DNA of 64,000 bases from Azospirillum soli (GTDB lineage: Bacteria > Pseudomonadota > Alphaproteobacteria > Azospirillales > Azospirillaceae): contig NZ_JAGINQ010000010.1 of the NCBI RefSeq assembly GCF_017876165.1, positions 161,822 to 225,821 of the forward strand, read 5' to 3'. The notes beneath the pieces were generated by a model. That model was not told where the DNA came from. It ran no database searches and worked only from the letters and a program-made list of their open reading frames with translations. Positions 49,265-59,991 of the stretch are shown piece after piece (position 1 is the first letter of the stretch; each line of letters starts with the position of its first letter). A program made the position numbers and the translations under genes.

Positions 49265-49933
49265 ATGCGTATCCTATTTCACCACCCCCTTCACCCCTTG
49301 TCCCGCGTCGCGCGGGTGATGCTCGCCGAGAAGGGCCTGCCCTTCGAACCGGTGATCGAAAAGCCGTGGGAACGGCGCGAGGAATTCCTGACCCTCACCC
49401 CCGCCGGCGAGCCGCCGGTTCTGGTGGAGGACGACGGCACCGTCGTGGCCGGCGGGCTGGCCCTGATCGAGTATCTGGAGGAAGCCTACCCCGACGTGGC
49501 GCTGATGCCGCGCGAGGTGGCGCTGCGCGCCGAGGTGCGCCGGGTCGCCTCCTGGTTCCTTCAGAAGTTCGACCGCGAGGTGACCGAAAATCTCGTCGGC
49601 GAAAAGCTGATCAAGCGCCTGTCCGGGCAGGGACATCCCTATGCCCCGGCGATCCGCGCCGGTCTGGCGAATATCCAGTACCATCTGGAATACATCGCCT
49701 TCCTGTCGGAGCGGCGCCCCTGGCTGGCCGGGCCGGCCTTCACCGTGGCCGACATCGCGGCGGCGGTGCAGCTGTCCTGCCTCGACTACATCGACAACGT
49801 GCCCTGGGACAAGAACCCGGAAGCCAAGGACTGGTACGCCCGCATCAAGTCGCGGCCGAGCTTCCGGGCGCTGCTGGCCGACAGCATCCCCGGCTGCCCG
49901 CCGCCCAAGCACTACGCGGATCTGGATTTCTGA
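49265..49933 (+). CDS. Glutathione S-transferase-fold protein, probable FzlA
   Basis: A 222-residue GST-fold protein. The N-terminal thioredoxin-like part reads MRILFHHPLHPLSRVARVML and contains EPPVLVEDDGTVVAGG; the helical domain contains WLAGPAFTVADIAAAVQLSCLDYI. The C-terminal extension SIPGCPPPKHYADLDF resembles, from memory, that of FzlA, the FtsZ-binding GST-like protein essential for division in Caulobacter. The nearby epimerase gene on the same strand fits the usual fzlA neighbourhood. An ordinary glutathione transferase is the alternative. Confidence 0.75.
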   Translation: MRILFHHPLHPLSRVARVMLAEKGLPFEPVIEKPWERREEFLTLTPAGEPPVLVEDDGTVVAGGLALIEYLEEAYPDVALMPREVALRAEVRRVASWFLQKFDREVTENLVGEKLIKRLSGQGHPYAPAIRAGLANIQYHLEYIAFLSERRPWLAGPAFTVADIAAAVQLSCLDYIDNVPWDKNPEAKDWYARIKSRPSFRALLADSIPGCPPPKHYADLDF

Positions 49934-49951
49934 ACGGGCGGGCGAGGAAGG

Positions 49952-50785
49952 CTACTTCTTCACCCCCGCCCCATCGCCCGGTCCCTTCGATTCCGGCAGC
50001 TTGCTGGGTTTGGGCGCCTCTTTCTGCTGCGCTTCTTCCATCCGCGCTGCGCGCTCCAGGTTCGCCGCCGCCGTCTTCGCTACGCTGGCGTCGGGGGCGA
50101 GGCGCTGGACCAGCTTCCAATCATCCTTGGCGCCGGCCACGTTGCCAATCTGCGCCTTGATGTTGCCGCGCAGGAGCAGGGCTTCCGGGTCGTTGGGGCG
50201 CAGTTCCAGCGCATGGTCGATGTCGGCGATGGCCTGCCGGTCGTTGGCCAGCGCCTTGTGCGCGGCGGCGCGGTAAAGGTAGGCGTCGGCGCGGCGCGGA
50301 TCCCTGGCGAGCGCCACGTCCAGGTCGGCAATGGCGTCCCAGAAGCGCTCCGTCTCGGCGCGGGCGAAGGCGCGGTCGATGTGGAGGTCCACGTCGTCCG
50401 GCTGGCGCTCCAGCGCCTGGGTATAGAGCCGCTCGGCGCGCGAGTAATCACCGGCGCGCAGCCACGCCCAACCGGCCCGGCCGAGGATGGAGGCCGCCGC
50501 CTTCGGATCGTCCTTACCGAGGATGGGGGCCAGCTCCTCCAGCCGCGCGCCGGCCGCCTTGAAGTCGCCCTTGTGGAACAGGGCCAGCGCCTGACACAGC
50601 CGCGCGAGGTCGCCGCCGCCCCGGTCCTGCCAAGTCAGCGCGCTTTCGAAGGCCTCCGCCGGCTTCTTCTCGGCCAGCGTCACGCAGGCGCGGAATTCCT
50701 TGTCATGGTCGATGGCGGCCAGCGCCGGGCTTGCGAAAAACAGCGCGAGCGCGGCCGGAAGAAGGTAAGCATTGCGTCGGGTCAT
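49952..50785 (-). CDS. Secreted tetratricopeptide-repeat protein
   Basis: A 277-residue periplasmic protein with a signal peptide (MTRRNAYLLPAALALFFASPALA). At least four TPR units follow between about 85 and 235, for example AGDYSRAERLYTQALERQPDDVD, ERFWDAIADLDVALARDPRRADA and DRQAIADIDHALELRPNDPEA. The C-terminus is lysine-rich and disordered. TPR arrays bind partner proteins; the partner is unknown. The ATG at 50785 is the start just before the signal peptide, and longer frames upstream run opposite the epimerase gene. Confidence 0.8.
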   Translation of the reverse strand: MTRRNAYLLPAALALFFASPALAAIDHDKEFRACVTLAEKKPAEAFESALTWQDRGGGDLARLCQALALFHKGDFKAAGARLEELAPILGKDDPKAAASILGRAGWAWLRAGDYSRAERLYTQALERQPDDVDLHIDRAFARAETERFWDAIADLDVALARDPRRADAYLYRAAAHKALANDRQAIADIDHALELRPNDPEALLLRGNIKAQIGNVAGAKDDWKLVQRLAPDASVAKTAAANLERAARMEEAQQKEAPKPSKLPESKGPGDGAGVKK

Positions 50786-50836
50786 GGCGGCCTTACACTC
50801 CGCCATTGCCGCTTCCGACGCAAGGATCCGAGAGAG

Positions 50837-51715
50837 ATGACCGAACCCCGTCTGTTCGTCTTCGGCCTGGGCTTCACCGCCCGCGTGTTCGCCGACGCGC
50901 TGAAGGCTGAAGGCTGGCGGGTCGCCGCGACCTGCCGCGGCGAGGAGAAGCGGGCCGCGCTGGAGGCCGCCGGTTACGAGGCGTTCCTGTTCGACCGGGG
51001 CCGGCCGCTGGCCGACGCCAAGGCGGCGCTGGAGGGTACCACCCACCTGCTGGTCAGCGTGCCGCCCGACGACAAGGGCGACCCGGTGCTGGACCATCAC
51101 GGGGCGGATTTGGCCGACCTGCGGACGCTGGACTGGGGCGGTTACCTGTCCACCACCGGCGTCTATGGGGACACCAAGGGCGAATGGGTCGGCGAGGCCG
51201 CGTGGCTGCGCCCGACCGGCGAGCGGCAGAAGCGCCGCGTCGAGGCGGAGCGCGGCTGGCTGAACCTGTACCGCCAGTACGGCGTGCCGATGCACCTGTT
51301 CCGGCTGGCCGGCATCTACGGCCCCGGCCGCAGCGCACTGGACAGCGTCCGCGACGGCACCGCCAAGCGCGTGGACAAGCCGGGACAGGTGTTCAGCCGC
51401 GTCCATGTCGAGGATATCGCCGCCACCCTGCGCGCCTCGCTGGCGCAGCCGACACTGGGCGCCGTCTACAACGTGGCCGACGACCTGCCGACGCCGTCGC
51501 ACGAGGTGGTGGAGTACGCCTGCACGCTGCTGGGCGTCGAACCGCCGCCGCTGGTGCCCTTCGAGAAGGCGGAACTGTCGCCGATGGCCGCAAGCTTCTA
51601 CGCCGACTGCCGCCGCGTGAAGAACGACCGCATCAAGCGGCAGTTGGGCGTGGTTCTGAAGTACCCGGACTATCGGGCGGGGCTGGACGCGCAGCTCGCG
51701 GCGGAGACGGCGTAG
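50837..51715 (+). CDS. NAD-dependent epimerase/SDR-family protein
   Basis: A 292-residue extended SDR-like protein. The nucleotide motif is FVFGLGFTARVFADAL (GxGxxA type), LLVSVPPDDKGD and YLSTTGVYGDTKGEWVGE mark the core, and FRLAGIYGPGRSALDSVR is typical of the epimerase class; it resembles YeeZ. The classical YxxxK motif is not obvious, so catalysis is uncertain. A GAGAGA ribosome-binding site precedes the ATG. It is divergent from the TPR gene. Confidence 0.82.
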   Translation: MTEPRLFVFGLGFTARVFADALKAEGWRVAATCRGEEKRAALEAAGYEAFLFDRGRPLADAKAALEGTTHLLVSVPPDDKGDPVLDHHGADLADLRTLDWGGYLSTTGVYGDTKGEWVGEAAWLRPTGERQKRRVEAERGWLNLYRQYGVPMHLFRLAGIYGPGRSALDSVRDGTAKRVDKPGQVFSRVHVEDIAATLRASLAQPTLGAVYNVADDLPTPSHEVVEYACTLLGVEPPPLVPFEKAELSPMAASFYADCRRVKNDRIKRQLGVVLKYPDYRAGLDAQLAAETA

Positions 51716-51740
51716 GCTGGGGTGGGAGCAACAGGATTCA

Positions 51741-51877
51741 CACGGATTTCACGGATTGAAACACGGATTTCACGGATTTTTTTGATGCTTGGCCACGCCG
51801 TGGCTTTTCCGTAAGACGCGCGCTGAGCAAGCCGATAAAAATCCGTGCAATCCGCGTTCAAATCCGTGAAATCCGTG
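51741..51877. repeat. Long inverted-repeat element built from CACGGATT motifs
   Basis: The 41-bp arms 51741-51781 and 51837-51877 are complementary with four mismatches. Each arm is made of tandem CACGGATT copies (four in the left arm). The 55-base centre is GC-rich and unremarkable. It lies between the converging epimerase and hemerythrin genes, with the same overall build as the element at 24068-24149. Confidence 0.8.
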
Positions 51878-51902
51878 GAAAATTTGTACTCCACCCTCCG
51901 AC

Positions 51903-52343
51903 CTACACCCGCGCCGACAGCCCCCGCATCCGCAGGAACTCGGCGAACTTCTGGTCCACGACCATGATGTGCATCTTCAGCCATTTGCCGATGAAGCCCA
52001 GCACCAGGAAGCGGCCGAGGTAATCGTCGGGATCGTCGCCCTCCCGCACGAAGGTCCAGATGTCGTCCACCTGACTCATGAAGGACTCGTGCAGCTTCCG
52101 GTGCGCGACGCGGTCGGGGTAATCGACCGTCTCCATCAGATCCTCCTCGCGGCGGAAATGCTCGCGGGTGAAGCCGATCAGATCCTCGCAGATGGTCCGC
52201 AGGTCCGCGTCGGGCTCCTGCCCACGCTCCAGCGAGGCGCGGATGTCGTTGTAGAGGTCGAACAGCTGGTGGTGCTCTTGGTCGAGTTCGCCATGACCGA
52301 GCCCCCAGACATCGCCCCATTCCAGATCGACCTTCTCGCCCAC
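51903..52343 (-). CDS. Bacteriohemerythrin
   Basis: A 146-residue non-heme di-iron oxygen-binding protein. Expected ligands are present: His17 and/or His24 in GHGELDQEHH, His62 and Glu66 in EHFRREEDLM, His81 and His85 in AHRKLHESF, and His125 and Asp130 in HIMVVDQKF. The GTG at 52343 is chosen since GGAGG lies five bases ahead; no ATG is available before the domain. Roles in the family include oxygen delivery or sensing for aerotaxis in microaerophiles, which suits Azospirillum. Confidence 0.88.
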   Translation of the reverse strand: MGEKVDLEWGDVWGLGHGELDQEHHQLFDLYNDIRASLERGQEPDADLRTICEDLIGFTREHFRREEDLMETVDYPDRVAHRKLHESFMSQVDDIWTFVREGDDPDDYLGRFLVLGFIGKWLKMHIMVVDQKFAEFLRMRGLSARV

Positions 52344-52534
52344 GCCCGCCTCCGTCTTCCCCCTGCCCGCTGCCCCGCCCGCCACTGTAAATAGGGGGTG
52401 ACGCTTGCGCCAAGCGGCTATTTGACGCAACGAAACAACCCGCGTCGCGCAACCTGCGACCAAATGCGCGGTCACTTTCGGCAGGATTGCAACCATAGTG
52501 ATCCAGACCGATAACCGGTGCGCTGGGGAGGCGC

Positions 52535-54229
52535 ATGACCCGCAGGCCGGAGGACACAACGCAGGGCGGCAGCAGCGGCGCGGCTGGAACAGCGGCCATG
52601 GCCGAGTTGCGCCGCCACATGGACGATCTGGTCGCCCGCGTGCCACGCCACGCCATTCGCGCGGTGATCGACGAAATCGACAACACCAGCGTCCCCAATG
52701 GGGAGCGCGCCCGCCATCTGCGCGACGCGCTGGTCGAGCATTTCAACCGCCTGCGTCCGATGAAGGCGCGCCGCCTGTTCACCAGCCTGTTCGAACCCTT
52801 TCTGGTGGACGACCATGTCCTCTACCGCGCGAGGGAGCCGATTCCGGGGTTGATCCAGCGGGTGGACATGGGCGGCATCTGGCAGGCGCTGTCGCGGCTG
52901 GGCTTCCCGACGCTGGCGATGGAGGTGCAGAACCGCTTGGACGACCTGTCGCAGGACGCCATCCTGGATCAGGTTCTGACCGGCCCCGAGGCCATGGCGA
53001 TGCGTGAGGCCATGCGGGGCGAGGCGGCGCGCTTCCTGGCCCTGCTCCAGACCAGCCGCAAGGCCGCCGAAGAGTTCCTGATCGTCGCCAACCGGGAGGC
53101 GCTGAAGGATGCGCGCCAGCGCACCCCGCACCTGACCGCCAAGGCGCCCATCGACGTGCGCTCGCTCGCCTTCGTCCAGGCTGTGCTGGAGGACAACGCC
53201 GCCCTGCTGCCACTGGCCGAGCGGATGCGGCAGGACATCGCCGAGATCGGGGCGGTCGGCGAGTTGCGGCAGGCGGAGGTGGACGGGCAGGCGGCCATGC
53301 TGGTCGGCTATGTGCGCGAGGTGCGCAAGGCCTGTCCGGCGCGCGACATGGACGAGCCGGTCGCCTGGCTGCCCCCCCTCGTCGCGTTGAACATCAAGCA
53401 CCGCTACGACGTGATCCTGCGCTACGTGCGGGAATACGGCGGGCCGATGCCCGGCGACAACCATCCGCTGCATCAGGCTTTGTTCGGCCACTTTTCCGCC
53501 TGCTGCACCACCATCGTCCAGGTGATCCGCGCCGTGTTCGGCGATCTGGCCGTGCAGGAGGGGCACGTGCTGTCGCTGCACCGCCCGGTGCGGGAGTTGC
53601 TGGACACGGCGGTCACCCGATTCGAGCAGTCGCTGGCCGCACTGTCGGGCGCCGGGTTCCTGTCGAATCGGCTGATCGGCCCGCGCATCCGCCCGATGCT
53701 GGCCGAGGTCAGCCGCGCGCTGACCTCCATCGTCATGCCCCTGGCGGTGGAGCGCGCGCAGGCGGCCACGACCGCCCGCAGCGGGCCGGCCCCGGATCAC
53801 GACGACCTGATCTGGCTGCTGGACTTCGTCTGGCGCTGGGGCGCCACGCTGGGCAGCGTCGGCTATGCCAGCCCGGAACTTCAGGCGATGCGCACCCGCA
53901 TGCTGGACAACGGGCACGCGGCCTTCCTTCAGGCCATCAAGATCGACGAGGACGAGGATCTGCCCCGCCGCATGGACCATCTGGTGCGCATCAACCGCGT
54001 GCTGGCCGCCATCGGCGAGAGCGTCGGCCCGTGGATCAGCCCGGTCAGCCAGGGGCTGCACCGAGTCGTCGATTACCACCTGGACGTGGTGGACGAGATC
54101 GCGCCGGAGGCGCAGTTCGTCATCGACCACTTCATCGGCGCGGTGCGCAAGGAACTGGGCCGCTCCCGCCACTGGCAGAGCGTCGATCTGGTCGCCATCC
54201 TGCGGCTTTACGAGTCGCGGGCGGGGTGA
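52535..54229 (+). CDS. Uncharacterised 564-residue protein
   Basis: I do not recognise this protein. It is predicted to be almost wholly helical and soluble, with no signal peptide, membrane helix or nucleotide-binding motif. Visible stretches include MDDLVARVPRHAIRAVIDEID, RLRPMKARRLFTSLFEPFLVDD and HQALFGHFSACCTTIVQVI. A strong GGGGAGG ribosome-binding site precedes the ATG. It reads toward dnaN 170 bases away, and is divergent from the hemerythrin gene. Codon use looks like the core genome, so recent transfer is unlikely. Confidence 0.75.
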   Translation: MTRRPEDTTQGGSSGAAGTAAMAELRRHMDDLVARVPRHAIRAVIDEIDNTSVPNGERARHLRDALVEHFNRLRPMKARRLFTSLFEPFLVDDHVLYRAREPIPGLIQRVDMGGIWQALSRLGFPTLAMEVQNRLDDLSQDAILDQVLTGPEAMAMREAMRGEAARFLALLQTSRKAAEEFLIVANREALKDARQRTPHLTAKAPIDVRSLAFVQAVLEDNAALLPLAERMRQDIAEIGAVGELRQAEVDGQAAMLVGYVREVRKACPARDMDEPVAWLPPLVALNIKHRYDVILRYVREYGGPMPGDNHPLHQALFGHFSACCTTIVQVIRAVFGDLAVQEGHVLSLHRPVRELLDTAVTRFEQSLAALSGAGFLSNRLIGPRIRPMLAEVSRALTSIVMPLAVERAQAATTARSGPAPDHDDLIWLLDFVWRWGATLGSVGYASPELQAMRTRMLDNGHAAFLQAIKIDEDEDLPRRMDHLVRINRVLAAIGESVGPWISPVSQGLHRVVDYHLDVVDEIAPEAQFVIDHFIGAVRKELGRSRHWQSVDLVAILRLYESRAG

Positions 54230-54268
54230 AACGGGTCCTTGCCCGCCGCAAAACACGAATTTGGTTCG

Positions 54269-54292
54269 GCACAACCGACGTTGTGCTATGAT
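54269..54292 (+). promoter_or_regulatory. Possible dnaN promoter with overlapping inverted repeat
   Basis: TATGAT (54287-54292) is a good -10. Directly before it is a perfect 7-bp inverted repeat GCACAAC-CGAC-GTTGTGC (54269-54286), filling the spacer and looking like an operator. The -35 is weak. Two GAATC (CcrM-type GANTC) sites lie downstream at 54345-54349 and 54359-54363. Confidence 0.5.
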
Positions 54293-54399
54293 GCGCCCCC
54301 GTTCCGTGTCGCCGCGAGCGGCCGGGCCGGCGGGCGACGACCACGAATCGCTCAATACGAATCGCTCCACAAGAACGACCTGCCGAGACGACGACCAGC

Positions 54400-55530
54400 A
54401 TGAACATCATCATCGAACGCGCCGCCCTCCTTCGGTCCCTGGGTCACGTGCAGAGTGTGGTGGAGCGCAGGAACACCATTCCGATCCTGTCCAACGTTCT
54501 GCTGAAGGCGAACGACGGCGAACTGTCGCTGGCCGCCACCGACATGGACCTGGAAATCGTCGAGATGGTGCCGGCCACCGTCACCCGCGCCGGCGGCACC
54601 ACCGCCCCGGCCCACACGCTGTACGACATCGTCCGCAAGCTGCCGGACGGCAGCCAGGTGGAGCTGGACATCGGTGGTGACGGCACGATCCTGACGCTGC
54701 GTGCCGGCCGGTCACAGTTCAAGCTGTCCTGCCTGCCGGTGGAGGATTTCCCGCAGCTGTCCGGCGGCGATCTGGCCCACCGCTTCGATCTGGCGGCGAA
54801 CGACCTGCGCGCGCTGGTGGACCGCACGCGCTTCGCCATCTCCACCGAGGAGACGCGCTATTACCTGAACGGCATCTACCTGCACGCCGCCAAGGCCAAG
54901 ACCGGCGGCGCGGAGCTGCCGGTGCTGCGCGCCGTGGCAACCGACGGCCACCGTCTGGCGCGGGTCGAGATGCCGCTGCCGGACGGTGCGGCGAACATCC
55001 CCGGCGTCATCGTGCCGCGCAAGACGGTCACGGAAATCCGCAAGCTGATCGACGAGGCCGCCGACCGCATCGAGCTGTCGCTGTCCGACAACAAGATCCG
55101 CTTCGCCTTCGATTCGGTGGTCGTGACCTCGAAGCTGATCGACGGCACCTTCCCGGACTATGAGCGGGTCATCCCGGTCGGCAACGACAAGGTGATGGAG
55201 GTGGACGCCAAGCTGTTCGCCGCCGCCGTGGACCGCGTCGCCACCATCTCCACCGAGAAGAGCCGGGCGGTGAAGCTGTCGCTGACGCGCGGCACGCTGA
55301 CCCTGTCCGCCACCAGCCCCGAGGCCGGCAGCGCCACCGAGGAGCTGGAGGTCAATTACCAGGAAGGCCCCCTGGAAATCGGCTTTAACTCTCGCTATCT
55401 GCTTGACATCACGCAGCAGATCGAGGGCGAGGGCGCCCGTTTCACGATGGCGGACGCGGCCTCCCCGACCATCATCCGCGACGTTGCCGACGCCGCCGCG
55501 CTCTACGTGCTGATGCCGATGCGTGTGTGA
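54400..55530 (+). CDS. dnaN: DNA polymerase III beta sliding clamp
   Basis: A 376-residue processivity clamp. The N-terminus MNIIIERAALLRSLGHVQSVVERRNTIPILSNVLL is a clear family match, as are FVVPRKTVTEI-like IVPRKTVTEIRKLI and the C-terminal YVLMPMRV. It is full length. It begins the dnaN-recF-gyrB cluster; dnaA is not in the window, which is common in alphaproteobacteria. Confidence 0.98.
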   Translation: MNIIIERAALLRSLGHVQSVVERRNTIPILSNVLLKANDGELSLAATDMDLEIVEMVPATVTRAGGTTAPAHTLYDIVRKLPDGSQVELDIGGDGTILTLRAGRSQFKLSCLPVEDFPQLSGGDLAHRFDLAANDLRALVDRTRFAISTEETRYYLNGIYLHAAKAKTGGAELPVLRAVATDGHRLARVEMPLPDGAANIPGVIVPRKTVTEIRKLIDEAADRIELSLSDNKIRFAFDSVVVTSKLIDGTFPDYERVIPVGNDKVMEVDAKLFAAAVDRVATISTEKSRAVKLSLTRGTLTLSATSPEAGSATEELEVNYQEGPLEIGFNSRYLLDITQQIEGEGARFTMADAASPTIIRDVADAAALYVLMPMRV

Positions 55531-55547
55531 TCGGCCCGATGGACGGG

Positions 55548-55599
55548 GTCCAGGGGCCTCATGGCCCCTGGTGGGGTGCAGGGGTGACGCCCCTGCAAA
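55548..55599. repeat. Two-hairpin intergenic element, copy B
   Basis: Stems CCAGGGGCC/GGCCCCTGG (55550-55558 with 55563-55571) and GCAGGGG/CCCCTGC (55578-55584 with 55590-55596). The order, spacing and flanking bases match copy A at 43901-43957. It sits between dnaN and the recF domain, inside the open recF frame. Confidence 0.8.
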
Positions 55600-55613
55600 C
55601 CGGAACGGACAAG

Positions 55614-56795
55614 TTGCTCGACGCCAGAACGACCCACACTCCGGACGCCGCCGAAGCCCTGGCGGTGACGCGCCTGACGTTAACGCGGTTTCGCGGCTAC
55701 GACAGCGCGCGGCTGGAGCCTGACCGGCGCCCGGTGGTACTGATCGGCCCGAACGGCGCCGGCAAGACCAACCTGCTGGAGGCCGTCAGCTTCCTCGCCC
55801 CCGGCCGGGGCCTGCGCGGTGCCAAGCTGTCGGAGGTGGAGCGCATCGGCTCTCCGCCCGGCGCCGGCTGGGCGGTCGCCGCCGTGCTGGAGACGCCGAC
55901 CGGCCCCGTGGACATCGGCACCGGGCGCGAGGTCGCGGCCAATGGCTCCGGAGGGGGCGACCGCGACCGCCGCGTCGTCCGCGTAGACGGCCATCCGGCC
56001 AAGGGCCAGACGGCGCTGGCCGAACATGTCGCCATCGTCTGGCTGACCCCGCAGATGGACCGGCTGTTCCTGGAAGGCTCCAGCGGGCGCCGTCGCTTCC
56101 TCGACCGACTGGTCTTCGGCTTCGATCCGGCGCACGCCGGGCGGCTCAGCCGCTACGAACACGCGCTCCGCGAACGCGCGCGCCTGCTGCGCGACGGGCG
56201 CGTGGACGAGGGATGGCTGTCCGGCCTGGAAGACCAGATGGCGACCACCGGCGTGGCCGTCGCCGCCGCCCGCCGCGACGTGGTGCAACGCCTGCGCGCC
56301 GCCTGCGGCCGGGCCGTGGGGCCGTTCCCCGGCGCCGATTTGGCCGTGCTGGGCGCCGTGGAACGCTGGCTGGACGAAGGCCCGGCGCTCGCCGTCGAGG
56401 ATTCGCTGCGCCAAAGCCTGCGCGACAGCCGCCGGCTCGATTCGGACACGGGCGGGGCGGCGGTGGGGCCGCACAAGAGCGACCTTGCCGTGCGTCACAC
56501 GATCAAGGACATGCCGGCGGCGCTGTGTTCCACGGGGGAGCAGAAGGCCCTGCTGATCGCCATCGTGCTGGCCAACGCCCGCCTGCTGGCGGCCGAGCGC
56601 GGGGCGGCACCGCTGCTGCTGCTGGACGAGGTTGCGGCGCATCTGGACCCGCACCGGCGCGAGGCGCTGTTCGACGAGATCCTGGCGCTGGGCGCGCAGG
56701 CCTGGATGACGGGGACGGACGACAACGTCTTCGCCCCGCTGGGCTCCGCCGCCGTACGCTTCCACATCGAGGACGCGCACGTGACGCCGGGGTAG
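55614..56795 (+). CDS. recF: DNA replication and repair protein RecF
   Basis: A recombination mediator ATPase that helps load RecA at gaps. With the TTG at 55614 it has 393 residues: the fold begins VTRLTLTRFRGYDSARLE, the P-loop GPNGAGKTN starts at 45, the signature is CSTGEQKALLIAIVLA, and Walker B is LLLLDEVAAHLD. The start is uncertain: the frame opens at a GTG overlapping the dnaN stop (55527), but the 45 or so residues then encoded come largely from the hairpin repeat, and a GTG at 55665 is also possible. Confidence 0.93.
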   Translation: MLDARTTHTPDAAEALAVTRLTLTRFRGYDSARLEPDRRPVVLIGPNGAGKTNLLEAVSFLAPGRGLRGAKLSEVERIGSPPGAGWAVAAVLETPTGPVDIGTGREVAANGSGGGDRDRRVVRVDGHPAKGQTALAEHVAIVWLTPQMDRLFLEGSSGRRRFLDRLVFGFDPAHAGRLSRYEHALRERARLLRDGRVDEGWLSGLEDQMATTGVAVAAARRDVVQRLRAACGRAVGPFPGADLAVLGAVERWLDEGPALAVEDSLRQSLRDSRRLDSDTGGAAVGPHKSDLAVRHTIKDMPAALCSTGEQKALLIAIVLANARLLAAERGAAPLLLLDEVAAHLDPHRREALFDEILALGAQAWMTGTDDNVFAPLGSAAVRFHIEDAHVTPG

Positions 56796-59366
<2,571 letters not shown>

Positions 59367-59403
59367 ATTGTGTGTGTGGTCTTTAACGCAAAGTTTGAGA
59401 AAC

Positions 59404-59470
59404 CGAACTCTATGACTGAGAAGCTTTAACTCTATGATTGAGAAGTCTAACTCAATGATTGAGACAAGCT
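59404..59470 (+). repeat. Three tandem repeats of about 22 bases behind gyrB
   Basis: Units start at 59404, 59426 and 59447 and share AACTCTATGA-TTGAGAAG with small changes. They are AT-richer than their surroundings and lie between the gyrB stop and its terminator. Confidence 0.75.
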
Positions 59471-59513
59471 AAGTTCGGCCGAAGCTGGAGCTCGACAGGA
59501 CAGATGTCAATTG

Positions 59514-59544
59514 AGGGCGGACCCCACCGGGTCCGCCCTTTTTG
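59514..59544 (+). terminator. Terminator of the gyrB transcript
   Basis: A perfect 11-bp stem AGGGCGGACCC/GGGTCCGCCCT (59514-59524 with 59529-59539) closes a CACC loop and is followed by a T-run. Confidence 0.92.
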
Positions 59545-59589
59545 TCACTCCCCTTACTAAGCGCTGGGTTGCAGTCCGGACCCGCTCTC

Positions 59590-59859
59590 TCAGTCCTTGG
59601 GACGCTTCCGCCGCGGCGGGTCGACGCCCCCCTCGCCCCCCTCAATGATCAAGCCGGCCAGCATGGCGGACGGGTGCGTCGCCAGGGCACGCGCCAGGTC
59701 GACCACCATGGCCAGCGACGGGTTGGACCGGCCGCGCTCCAAGTCGCTGAGATAAGGCACGCTCATTCCGGCGCGGAACGCGAGTTCCTCCTGGGAGAGG
59801 CCCTGGGCTGTCCGCAGGTCGCGCAGAATGGCGCCGAACTGGTTGGCGATGCTGTCCAT
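59590..59859 (-). CDS. XRE-family helix-turn-helix regulator
   Basis: An 89-residue DNA-binding protein of the Cro/C1 type. The five-helix domain spans about 5-65: FGAILRDLRTAQGLSQEELAFRAGMSVPYLSDLERGRSNPSL, followed by VVDLARALATHP. A short basic tail ends KRPKD. The ATG at 59859 starts right before the domain. It is divergent from the next gene, and a quasi-palindrome in the shared promoter region may be its operator. It marks the left side of the accessory module. Confidence 0.9.
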   Translation of the reverse strand: MDSIANQFGAILRDLRTAQGLSQEELAFRAGMSVPYLSDLERGRSNPSLAMVVDLARALATHPSAMLAGLIIEGGEGGVDPPRRKRPKD

Positions 59860-59894
59860 TCCGAGGAATGCACGGCGTTGCGGTGCTAACCACC

Positions 59895-59910
59895 ATAAGA
59901 TATATCCTAT
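59895..59910. promoter_or_regulatory. Quasi-palindromic candidate operator
   Basis: ATAAGATATATCCTAT, symmetrical around GATATATC with one mismatched pair, lies 36 bases before the XRE start and 82 before the divergent gene. It is an AT-rich island in GC-rich DNA and the right size for an XRE dimer. Confidence 0.45.
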
Positions 59911-59991
59911 GTTGCGAAAGACGGCTCCCAGTGAGCGGCTTGCCCGATCAACCCTTGGTGCTTTGAAGGACACGGAAAGAACCACCATCCG

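Noticed and set aside
54230..54400. Replication origin next to dnaN
   Set aside because: No dnaA gene and no cluster of DnaA boxes were seen; dnaN-recF-gyrB is often far from the origin in alphaproteobacteria.
59404..59470. CRISPR array
   Set aside because: The units are directly abutting with no spacers, and no cas genes are present.
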